Positions 1 through 5,705 of a stretch of DNA of 5,736 bases are shown in pieces (the first letter of the stretch is position 1; each line of letters starts with the position of its first letter). Origin of the DNA: Propionibacteriales bacterium (GTDB taxonomy: Bacteria; Actinomycetota; Actinomycetes; Propionibacteriales; Propionibacteriaceae). Under the pieces are notes generated by a model. That model was given only the letters and a program-made list of their open reading frames with translations. It was not told the DNA's origin and made no database searches. A program made the translations under genes and the position numbers. Where the stretch lies: contig JADGPB010000180.1 in NCBI GenBank assembly GCA_017882655.1, forward strand, positions 1-5,736. Direction: 5' to 3'.

Positions 1-372
1 CAGGAACGCGGACAGCGGGCCGATGATCATCGCACCCAGGAACATCGGCACATCGGTGCCGACGATGACGCCCATGGTCGCGATGGCGCCGATGACGGCG
101 CCGCGCTGGCCGTGGACCATACGGCCACCGGTGTAGCCGATCAGGACCGGCAGCAGGTAGGTGATGATCGGGCCGACCAGCGCCGCCAACGTGGCGTTCG
201 GCAACCAGCCGGTCGGGATGAAGAGAGCGGTGATGAGGCCCCAGGCGATGAACGCGCCGATGTTGGGCATGATCATTCCGGCGAGGTACCCGCCGAACTT
301 CTGCACCCTGGCCCTTGCACCGGGGCCCTGAAGATTCTTGTTGACGCGAGCGTCAGGTAGTACGGCTGACAT
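1..372 (-). CDS. mtlA: PTS mannitol transporter EIIC component, N-terminal part (cut by window edge)
   Basis: Reverse translation gives 124 residues with no stop, running off the left edge. Residues 34-55 (IMPNIGAFIAWGLITALFIP) and the following TGWLPN, LVGPIITYLLPVLIGYTGG and TMGVIVGTDVPMFLGAMI segments align almost residue for residue with the start of E. coli MtlA. This is the membrane EIIC domain that carries mannitol inward while it is phosphorylated to mannitol-1-phosphate. Hydrophobic stretches at about 30-54, 62-81 and 92-120 fit transmembrane or re-entrant segments. The N-terminus is about 14 residues longer than in E. coli (MSAVLPDARVNKNLQGPGAR) and hydrophilic. The ATG at 372 follows a good ribosome binding site, so I chose it. 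Whether the EIIB and EIIA domains are fused cannot be seen. The gene is divergent from the antiporter gene, and the spacer holds likely operators. Family assignment is very secure; mannitol specificity rests on the close match to MtlA. Confidence 0.95.
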   Translation of the reverse strand, partial: MSAVLPDARVNKNLQGPGARARVQKFGGYLAGMIMPNIGAFIAWGLITALFIPTGWLPNATLAALVGPIITYLLPVLIGYTGGRMVHGQRGAVIGAIATMGVIVGTDVPMFLGAMIIGPLSAFL

Positions 373-377
373 TGGAA

Positions 378-386
378 CCCTTTCTC
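378..386 (-). promoter_or_regulatory. Ribosome binding site of mtlA
   Basis: On the minus strand GAGAAAGGG lies 5 nt before the ATG at 372. Its purine-rich core (AAAGGG) is a reasonable Shine-Dalgarno match and supports that ATG as the start. Confidence 0.65.
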
Positions 387-412
387 AGACTGCAGTGTCG
401 TGGGCGTTGAGC

Positions 413-444
413 ACTACAAAACAACACATTCAGGCATTCGTCAA
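413..444 (-). promoter_or_regulatory. Possible mtlA promoter
   Basis: On the minus strand TTGACG (444-439) matches the sigma-70-type -35 consensus in five of six positions. The -10 is less clear. TTTTGT (421-416) sits at 17-bp spacing, while the better-matching TGTAGT (418-413) sits at 20 bp. Transcription from here would give a leader of roughly 30-40 nt containing the ribosome binding site. The two direct repeats of this spacer flank and overlap the element, as repressor sites often do. The -35 is believable, the -10 is not certain, and a second promoter for the antiporter on the other strand was not recognisable. Confidence 0.35.
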
Positions 445-467
445 GCCAAAACCACAAACTCGGGCAT
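417..467. repeat. Two 21-bp direct repeats at 30-bp period upstream of mtlA (putative operators)
   Basis: Positions 417-437 and 447-467 match at 17 of 21 positions. Both begin with CAAAAC, continue with (A/C)ACA, and end in GGCAT. Start-to-start distance is exactly 30 bp, close to three helical turns, so both copies face the same side of the DNA. Read toward mtlA, each has ATGCC(C/T)GA followed by a GTTTTG core. One copy lies between the putative -35 and -10 and the other just upstream of the -35. Tandem GTTTTG-like half sites are seen with DeoR-family sugar regulators, which makes such a regulator a reasonable guess. No regulator gene is in the window. Confidence 0.6.
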
Positions 468-522
468 AGAAACGGGCACAGGTGGGCTGGCTGACCGATC
501 GGGATGGGATGCTCAACCTTCT

Positions 523-530
523 GGAGGTGA
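523..530 (+). promoter_or_regulatory. Ribosome binding site deciding the antiporter start
   Basis: GGAGGTGA lies just before the ATG at 535, with 7 nt between the GGAGG core and the start codon. This near-perfect Shine-Dalgarno rules out the upstream in-frame GTG at 400. That GTG has no such site and would add 45 hydrophilic residues read through the operator region. Confidence 0.85.
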
Positions 531-534
531 CGAG

Positions 535-2268
535 ATGAACCTTGGGCTCGTGGCGATCGCCGCGGTGGTGCTCGTGGTCGCAGCGACGGTCCTGGCCCCG
601 CGGGTCGGCGTGGCCGCGCCGCTGCTGCTGGTCGTCCTGGGCTTCGCGGCGAGCATGACGCCGTTCGTCGGCCAGGTCAGCATCCCGCCCGAGTGGATAC
701 TGGCGGGCATCCTGCCGCCGCTCCTCTACTCGGCGGCGGTGAGCGCCCCGGTGATGGAGGTACGCAGAGACTTCGGGATCATCTCGACGTTCTCCATCGT
801 CCTGGTCGTCGTCACCGCGACAGCCGTGGGCCTGCTGGCCACGGTGATGATCCCGGGCCTCCCGCTGGGAATCGGGATCGCCCTCGGGGCCGTCATCAGC
901 CCCACCGACGCGGTGGCCACGAGCATCGTCCGCAAGGCGCACGTGTCCTCGCGACTCGTGACCGTCCTGGACGGCGAGAGCATGCTCAACGACGCCTCGG
1001 CTCTCGTGCTGCTCCGGTCCGCGATCGCCGCGGTCGGTGTGGGCATCTCGATCTGGCACGTCGCCGGGGCCTTCGTCTGGGCCGTCCTGGCCGCGGTGGC
1101 CATCGGCTTCGCGGTCGGCAAGCTGAACCTCCTTGTCCGGTCGAAGATCACCGACACGAACGCGGGCGTCGCCCTGTCGCTCGTGGTCCCGTTCGTCGCG
1201 TACATCCCCGCCGAGCACCTCGGCGCGTCGGGTCTGGTGGCCGCCGTGGTCGCGGGGGTGGTGACCGGCTACGGATCCCCTCGCCGGATCGGCGCGAGGG
1301 ACCGGATCACCGAACGTACGGTGTGGCGAACCATCGAGCTGCTGCTGGAGAGCAGCGTCTTCCTGCTCATCGGGCTCGAGCTGCCGGCGCTGGCCAAGGA
1401 CCTCACCGCCAGCGGCGGGAGCATCGGCTCGGCGCTGATCATCGGGGCGGTGGCGGCGAGCGTCGTGCTGGTGATTCGTACGGGCTTCGTGGCGTGGTCG
1501 GTCTGGGTCCTGGCTCGCCGCAACCGCCGCGCCCCGGCCGTGAGAGAGCAGCTCACCGAGATGCAGGGGCAGCTCGACCAGGGGCAGGTGCCGGAGCTGC
1601 GCGCGGCGGGCAGCAAGGCGGGATTCCTCGCACGGCGCCACGCACGGGGCGAGATGCCATCGAGGTCCCAGCTCAACCGCGTACAGCGGTCTCTGGACAT
1701 GCGGATCGCCGATCTGGACTACCTCGCCGCGGAGCAGTTCGACTGGCGGGACGGATTCATGCTCGTCTGGGCCGGCATGCGGGGTGCGGTGACCGTGGCC
1801 GCGGCGCAGACGCTCCCCGAGAACACACCGCAGCGGTCACTCCTCATCCTCGTGGCCACGTTCGTCGCCGTGGGCACGCTGCTGGTCCAGGGCTCCAGCC
1901 TGTCGTGGCTGGCGGGGCGGCTCGGACTGACGGGCCGCGACGTCGCGGGGTCCGAGTCGCAGTGGGCCGCGCTCCAGAACGAGCTCAACGATGCCGCGCT
2001 GGCTCGGCTGGACGCGTACCCGGAGGGTGTCGCCGTCGCCCTGCGGGAACGGCTGACCCGTCGCACCCAGCCCGACGAGGACGAGTTCGGCAGCGCGGTC
2101 CAGCGCGCGCACCTGGAGTCGTTCCGCAGGCTGCGCATCGACCTGATCAATGCCGAGCGCGATGCGCTGCTCGTGGTGCGGCAGAGCGGCTCGTATCCCT
2201 CGGCCATGCTCGACAGGGCGCTCACGCAGCTCGACGCCGAGCAGATCGGTATCGAGCTTCGGAGCTGA
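535..2268 (+). CDS. CPA1-family Na+/H+ antiporter (YjcE-like)
   Basis: A 577-residue polytopic membrane protein that should exchange cytoplasmic Na+ (possibly K+) for external protons. The N-terminal 10-12 hydrophobic segments form a Na_H_Exchanger domain (about 1-325 plus 405-460). Family motifs are present. ISPTDAVA (D125) and LDGESMLNDAS (E148, N152, D153) hold the ion-binding acidic pair, and AGMRGAVTVA (R416) is the late conserved arginine helix. The C-terminal cytosolic tail (about 475-577), with LESFRRLRIDLINAERDALLVVRQSGSYPSAMLDRALTQLD split across two helices, resembles the tail of E. coli YjcE, which places it in that subgroup. Residues about 327-402 form a charged cytosolic loop with a glutamine-rich helical stretch, about 50 residues longer than the YjcE counterpart. 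It is transcribed divergently from mtlA, with no sign that the two share a function. Fold and class are certain; the transported ion is not. Confidence 0.93.
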   Translation: MNLGLVAIAAVVLVVAATVLAPRVGVAAPLLLVVLGFAASMTPFVGQVSIPPEWILAGILPPLLYSAAVSAPVMEVRRDFGIISTFSIVLVVVTATAVGLLATVMIPGLPLGIGIALGAVISPTDAVATSIVRKAHVSSRLVTVLDGESMLNDASALVLLRSAIAAVGVGISIWHVAGAFVWAVLAAVAIGFAVGKLNLLVRSKITDTNAGVALSLVVPFVAYIPAEHLGASGLVAAVVAGVVTGYGSPRRIGARDRITERTVWRTIELLLESSVFLLIGLELPALAKDLTASGGSIGSALIIGAVAASVVLVIRTGFVAWSVWVLARRNRRAPAVREQLTEMQGQLDQGQVPELRAAGSKAGFLARRHARGEMPSRSQLNRVQRSLDMRIADLDYLAAEQFDWRDGFMLVWAGMRGAVTVAAAQTLPENTPQRSLLILVATFVAVGTLLVQGSSLSWLAGRLGLTGRDVAGSESQWAALQNELNDAALARLDAYPEGVAVALRERLTRRTQPDEDEFGSAVQRAHLESFRRLRIDLINAERDALLVVRQSGSYPSAMLDRALTQLDAEQIGIELRS

Positions 2269-2300
2269 GCCGGCCCTAGTCGGACACGGTCCAGTAGCAG

Positions 2301-2328
2301 TTATCCACAGTCCCGGCGGTCGTCCACA
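2301..2328 (+). promoter_or_regulatory. DnaA-box-like pair in the spacer before the AbiEi remnant
   Basis: TTATCCACA at 2301-2309 is an exact match to the classical strong DnaA box. TCGTCCACA at 2320-2328 differs at one position from TTGTCCACA, the form common in high-GC actinobacteria. Both are in the same orientation, 19 bp apart start to start. There is no dnaA, dnaN or AT-rich unwinding region nearby, so this is not a replication origin. It could be a DnaA-responsive regulatory or titration site, or a chance match. Confidence 0.4.
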
Positions 2329-2346
2329 GCCGACGAGCTCCACGAC

Positions 2347-2963
2347 GTGCGACGGCAATCGATGCGCATGGTCAGGGGTGTGAGAGTCCCTCGACCATGG
2401 GCCCTTCCGGGCCAGCCGACGCCGACAGCCGTGCTTGGCGCGGCAGGAGTCAGCGCCGAGATGATCCACACGCAGGTGGCGGCCGGACGTCTGATGAGGC
2501 TGCGGCACGGCGTCTACCTCGGCGCGAACGCGTGGCCCTCGACCCCCAGCGAGCAGCATGTGCTCCTCGCCCGAGCCGAGCAGGTCGCGAACCCAGACGG
2601 AGTGATCAGTCACCAGTCGGCAGCAGTCGAGTGGGGCCTGCCCGCGCCAGGGTTCACGCCGTGGCACGAGCTGCCGGCGTGCCTCACCTTCCCCACTGGT
2701 CGCGGACATGGGTCCCAGCAGCGGATCGCCCGGCACCGGCTGGCCTCGCTGCCAGAGGCGGAGGTTTCGCGAGATGCTGCGGGCTATCCCGTGAGTGCGA
2801 CTGAGCGATCAAGGGGAGCGATCCAGCGGCGTACGTGAAGGAGAAGCGGCGCGAGCAGGTCTTCTTGGACCTCGACTTCGGCGTGGTGCGGTGGTTGGGC
2901 GGCGAGATCATGACCGTTCCCGCTCGAGTGGTCGGCCGAGTTGGTCGGGCCATGGGGCTGTGA
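2347..2963 (+). pseudogene. Degraded AbiEi-like antitoxin-domain / DUF559-type endonuclease gene
   Basis: The first part (2347-2838, 163 codons from a GTG; ATGs at 2362 and 2368 are alternatives) resembles the AbiEi-type regulator domain common in actinobacteria. It has a helix-turn-helix-like stretch GVSAEMIHTQVAAGRLMRL, then RHGVYL, VISHQSAAVEWGLPAPG and the strand before GYPVSATERS. The similarity stops there and the frame ends at 2838. In another frame, open from 2805 to the stop at 2961-2963, IKGSDPAAYVKEKRREQ, VFLDLDFGVVRWLGGEI and VVGRVGRAMGL resemble the last strands and helix of the DUF559/Vsr-like nuclease domain that normally ends these proteins. The middle, including the expected catalytic residues, is absent. 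I infer an internal deletion of roughly 100 or more codons near 2800-2815 that also shifted the frame. The product, if made, should lack nuclease activity; the N-terminal piece might still bind DNA. No good ribosome binding site is visible. Confidence 0.75.
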
Positions 2964-2973
2964 GATTCCTGGC

Positions 2974-3136
2974 AACCATGGAAAGTCGGGCTATGCGCAT
3001 GCGAGTGGGACGTTCACCAACGCGGTGGATCGATGCTCGGCTTATGGCGTCGGGGCAGGGCCTCACAAGCCGAATATCGATGGTTGGGCCGGGCGCGACC
3101 GTGACGAGGCGACCCATAAGCCGCGTATCGATGGAC
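2974..3136. repeat. Four degenerate 23-nt motifs in mirror-symmetric arrangement
   Basis: Copies lie at 2974-2996 (-), 3025-3047 (-), 3063-3085 (+) and 3114-3136 (+). The core is CCATAAGCCG, three variable bases, then ATCGATGG. Against the copy at 3114, the copy at 3025 matches at 19 of 23 positions and the one at 3063 at 17. The one at 2974 is most diverged; it matches the 3063 copy at 16 of 23. The two minus copies are 51 bp apart and so are the two plus copies, so the block is a long imperfect inverted repeat around a 15-bp centre (3048-3062). The DNA between copies within each arm shows no conservation. It encodes nothing I recognise. The last copy ends 21 bp before the -10 of the ABC-F promoter. 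It may be a regulator site or a dispersed intergenic repeat. Confidence 0.6.
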
Positions 3137-3157
3137 GGGCTGCGCCGCCAGAGTCTC

Positions 3158-3170
3158 TAGGCTGTCGGGG
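3158..3170 (+). promoter_or_regulatory. Promoter -10 element for a leaderless ABC-F transcript
   Basis: TAGGCT (3158-3163) fits the actinobacterial -10 pattern TANNNT. Its last base is 7 nt before the G of the GTG start at 3170, the distance expected if transcription starts at the start codon itself. No Shine-Dalgarno sequence precedes the GTG, consistent with leaderless translation, which is common in actinobacteria. A -35 is weak: TGGACG at 3132-3137 overlaps the end of the last 23-nt repeat, but at 20-bp spacing. Confidence 0.55.
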
Positions 3171-4939
3171 TGGCACATCTGCTGGGGGCCCAGTCCGTAC
3201 GCCTGGAGTACCCGAACATCGTCGTCTTCGAGGACGTGACGCTCGGGGTCTCCGAGGGCGATCGGATCGGCATCGTCGGCCGTAACGGCGACGGCAAGTC
3301 CAGCCTCCTGGGCATCCTTTCGGGACGGGTCGTCCCTGACGAGGGCAAGGTCACTCGGCGCGGCGGGTTGCGCGTTGGAGCACTCGAGCAGGCCGACATT
3401 CTCGACGACGCGAGCACCGTGGGGCACGCCATCGTGGGCGATCGCCCCGACCACGTCTGGGCCGGCGAGCCACGGATCCGGGAGATCATCGCCGGACTCG
3501 TGGTGGACGTGCCGTGGGACGCCCGCATCGACACCCTCTCCGGGGGTCAGCGCCGCCGTGTCGCCCTCGCCGCACTGCTCGTCGAGGACTGGGACCTCGT
3601 GATCCTCGACGAGCCGACCAACCACCTCGACGTCGAGGGTGTGCAGTGGCTCGCGGACCATCTGCGCCAGCGCTGGACCAAGACCCAAGGCGGGCTGCTG
3701 GTCGTCACCCACGACCGCTGGTTCCTCGACGAGGTCTGTACAGCGACCTGGGAGGTCCACGACCGGATCGTGGAGCCGTTCGACGGCGGCTACGCGGCGT
3801 ACGTGCTGCAGCGGGTCGAGCGCGACCGGCAGAACGCCACGATCGAGGCCAAGCGACAGAACCTCATGCGCAAGGAGCTGGCCTGGCTGCGGCGGGGTCC
3901 GCCGGCACGTACGAGCAAGCCCAAGTTCCGCATCGACGCCGCCAACGTCCTCATCGACGACGTACCGCCGCTGCGCGACCGGGTCGAGCTGGCGAAGCTC
4001 GCCACCGCGCGGCTGGGCAAGGACGTCGTAGACATCGAGAACGTCTCCGTGTCGTACGGGGAGAATGCCGTCCTCACCGATGTCACCTGGCGGATCGGTC
4101 CCGGCGACAGGCTGGCGGTGCTGGGCGCCAATGGCGCGGGCAAGTCGACGCTGCTCGGCCTTGTCAGCGGCGCGGTGCTCCCGACCCGCGGCCGCGTGAA
4201 GCGGGGCAAGACTGTACGGATCGGGATGCTTGACCAGCGGTTCGTCGACCTCGAGGTGATCGCTGACGACTTGGTACGGGATGTGCTGGCGCGGACCCGT
4301 ACGACGTTCCTGATCGACGGCCGCGACCTCACACCGGCTCAGCTCCTGGAGCGGCTCGGCTTCTCCCGAGACCACCTGTCGTCGCGTGTCTCGGAGCTGT
4401 CCGGTGGGCAGAAGCGGCGCCTCCAGCTGCTCCTCGTGCTGCTCGACGAGCCGAACGTGCTCATCCTCGACGAGCCGACCAACGACGTGGACACCGACAT
4501 GCTCACCGCGATGGAGGACCTGCTCGACTCCTGGCCGGGCACGTTGCTGGTGGTGTCCCACGACCGGTACCTGGTGGAGCGGATCACCGACATGCAGTAC
4601 GCGATCCTTGGCGGCGGCCTTCGCCACCTGCCGGGAGGTGTCGACGAGTACCTGCGGTTGCGCGCCCAGCAGACCCGGGTCGTCACCGGCGCGGAGCCGC
4701 GGGTCACGACGCCCAGCTCAGCCGCCGAACAGCGCGCTGCGGCAAAGGCGTTGCAGGCGACCGAGCGCAAGCTCGAACGGCTGGGGCAGCGGGTCGAGGC
4801 GATGCACGTCCGCATGGCCGGCCACGACCCGGCCGACTACCTGGGGCTCGGCCGCCTGCACGACGAACTCCGCGACCTCGAGGCAGAGGTCGCGGAGCTG
4901 GAAGACGCCTGGCTGGAGCTCTCGGAGCAGGCGGGCTGA
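3170..4939 (+). CDS. ABC-F family ATPase, Uup-like
   Basis: A soluble 589-residue protein with two ABC ATPase domains in tandem and no membrane segments, the ABC-F layout. These proteins act on the ribosome (translation factors or antibiotic protection) rather than in transport. Domain 1 has Walker A GRNGDGKS (37-44), signature LSGGQ (123-127), Walker B LVILDEPTNHLD (143-154) and switch H181. Domain 2 has GANGAGKS (319-326), LSGGQ (410-414), VLILDEPTND (430-439) and H464. Between them, residues about 205-290 form the charged linker with RRGPPARTSKPKFRID, typical of the Uup branch. A C-terminal charged helical hairpin (about 515-589) also fits Uup. Both catalytic sites look intact, although domain 1 has GDGKS where GAGKS is usual. 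The GTG start is supported by the -10 placed for a leaderless message. A housekeeping ribosome role is more likely than drug resistance, but sequence alone cannot decide. Confidence 0.93.
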   Translation: MAHLLGAQSVRLEYPNIVVFEDVTLGVSEGDRIGIVGRNGDGKSSLLGILSGRVVPDEGKVTRRGGLRVGALEQADILDDASTVGHAIVGDRPDHVWAGEPRIREIIAGLVVDVPWDARIDTLSGGQRRRVALAALLVEDWDLVILDEPTNHLDVEGVQWLADHLRQRWTKTQGGLLVVTHDRWFLDEVCTATWEVHDRIVEPFDGGYAAYVLQRVERDRQNATIEAKRQNLMRKELAWLRRGPPARTSKPKFRIDAANVLIDDVPPLRDRVELAKLATARLGKDVVDIENVSVSYGENAVLTDVTWRIGPGDRLAVLGANGAGKSTLLGLVSGAVLPTRGRVKRGKTVRIGMLDQRFVDLEVIADDLVRDVLARTRTTFLIDGRDLTPAQLLERLGFSRDHLSSRVSELSGGQKRRLQLLLVLLDEPNVLILDEPTNDVDTDMLTAMEDLLDSWPGTLLVVSHDRYLVERITDMQYAILGGGLRHLPGGVDEYLRLRAQQTRVVTGAEPRVTTPSSAAEQRAAAKALQATERKLERLGQRVEAMHVRMAGHDPADYLGLGRLHDELRDLEAEVAELEDAWLELSEQAG

Positions 4940-4965
4940 GGCCTCAGCGGCCGCGTACGGCCGCT
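4935..4965. terminator. Palindrome and hairpin between convergent genes, possible bidirectional terminator
   Basis: GCTGAGGCCTCAGC (4935-4948) is a perfect 14-bp palindrome containing both stop codons: TGA of the ABC-F gene at 4937-4939, and TGA of the minus-strand gene read from 4946-4944. Overlapping it, AGCGGCCG (4946-4953) pairs perfectly with CGGCCGCT (4958-4965) around the loop CGTA, an 8-bp GC-rich stem. There is no T-run on either side, so it is not a classical intrinsic terminator. High-GC actinobacteria often use hairpins without U tracts, so a shared terminator is plausible. Confidence 0.5.
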
Positions 4966-5705
4966 CGCGAGCCCTTCGCTGACGTCGGCATCGGGCCCTT
5001 GGGCAGTGGGAGCTTCGGCCGCATCGAGTCGAGCGCCCGGAGCCGGTTCGAGATGTCGGTGATCTCGGCGGTCTTGATGATCTTGGGCAGCTTCTTGATG
5101 TGGTCGGCGAGCTTGCCGAGCGGCACCTGGTTCTCGCGGTCGCCCATGACCAGCGTCGTCACCTTCACGCCGTACTTGACCTGCTCGTGCTTCTTGGCCT
5201 CGGTCGCGAGCATCGTTCGTACGCGACCGGGGTCGCCCTCGCCGATGAGCACGATGCCGCCCGGTCCGACGACGCGGTGGACGATGTCGAGCTGCCGGTT
5301 CGCGGTGATGACCGGCGACTTGACCCATTCCTTGCCGAGCATCGACATGGCGACCTCGGCGGAGCCCTTCTGGCCCTCGTACCGCTTGTACGTGGCGCTC
5401 TTGGCGCGCCAGGTCAGCACGGACATGGCCGCCAGCACACCGAACAGCACGCCGAAGATCAGGTACAGCCACCAGGGCTGGATGAAGATGCCGATGATCG
5501 TGAAGACCACGATGCAGAGCACGAGCGCGCCACCCATGAACAGGTTGGCCTTGGGATCGTGCTCTGTGGTGACCTTGTAGACCTCGATGATCTGACGGAC
5601 CTGGCCCCAGTCCTTCGGGTCGGTCGAGTTCTTGCGTCGCAGCTGCTCGGCCTTCTTCATCGCCTTCTGCTCGGCAGCCAGCTGCTTGGCCCGCTCACTC
5701 GCCAT
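4944..5705 (-). CDS. DUF4191 family two-TM membrane protein (Rv2219-like)
   Basis: A 253-residue protein of unknown function that matches the actinobacterial DUF4191 family. It has a lysine/glutamine-rich cytosolic N-terminus (about 1-54) and two hydrophobic helices (about 55-75 and 78-98). A soluble domain follows, with YKRYEGQKGSAEVAM, LDIVHRVVGPGGIVLIGEG, RVRTMLATEAKKH and the ending LPLPKGPMP, all recognisable in M. tuberculosis Rv2219 as I remember it. No catalytic motif is evident. In many actinobacteria this gene lies next to lipA/lipB, so a lipoate gene may sit just beyond the right edge. I chose the ATG at 5705 (MASERAK), which resembles family N-termini. An in-frame ATG at 5717 adds MRAP and would overlap a TGA in another frame as ATGA. 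Neither has a strong ribosome binding site. The gene is convergent with the ABC-F gene. Confidence 0.88.
   Translation of the reverse strand: MASERAKQLAAEQKAMKKAEQLRRKNSTDPKDWGQVRQIIEVYKVTTEHDPKANLFMGGALVLCIVVFTIIGIFIQPWWLYLIFGVLFGVLAAMSVLTWRAKSATYKRYEGQKGSAEVAMSMLGKEWVKSPVITANRQLDIVHRVVGPGGIVLIGEGDPGRVRTMLATEAKKHEQVKYGVKVTTLVMGDRENQVPLGKLADHIKKLPKIIKTAEITDISNRLRALDSMRPKLPLPKGPMPTSAKGSRAAVRGR

Noticed and set aside
400..534. Extended N-terminus of the antiporter from a GTG at 400
   Set aside because: The added 45 residues are hydrophilic and have no ribosome binding site. GGAGGTGA directly before the ATG at 535 marks the real start.
430..1641. Minus-strand 403-codon frame across the antiporter gene and the mtlA upstream region
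   Set aside because: It is an antisense shadow, Arg/His/Asp/Gln-rich, that would run through the operator repeats.
693..2279. Plus-strand 528-codon frame inside the antiporter gene
   Set aside because: Its composition is extreme (Arg/Gly/Pro/His) and it has no domain. It overlaps the antiporter frame, which carries all the family motifs.
2301..2328. Replication origin
   Set aside because: There are only two DnaA-like boxes, with no AT-rich unwinding region and no origin-linked genes nearby.
2400..2413. GGCCC-TTCC-GGGCC hairpin near the start of the AbiEi remnant
   Set aside because: A 5-bp stem in GC-rich DNA is expected by chance, and there is no T-run or other context to suggest a function.
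2362..3001. ATGCGCATG occurring at 2362-2370 and 2993-3001, flanking the degraded gene
   Set aside because: Nine bases built around an 8-bp palindrome, with no matching flanks. This is too short to claim a target-site duplication or an insertion boundary.
2795..3160. Plus-strand frame of 121 codons through the repeat block
   Set aside because: It includes similar peptide stretches only because it translates the 23-nt repeats. It has no start signal and no coding character.
3014..4627. Minus-strand open frame of 537 codons opposite the ABC-F gene
   Set aside because: It is a shadow of high-GC coding DNA. The plus-strand frame has unmistakable ABC motifs, while the antisense product is His/Pro/Arg/Gln-rich with no family resemblance.
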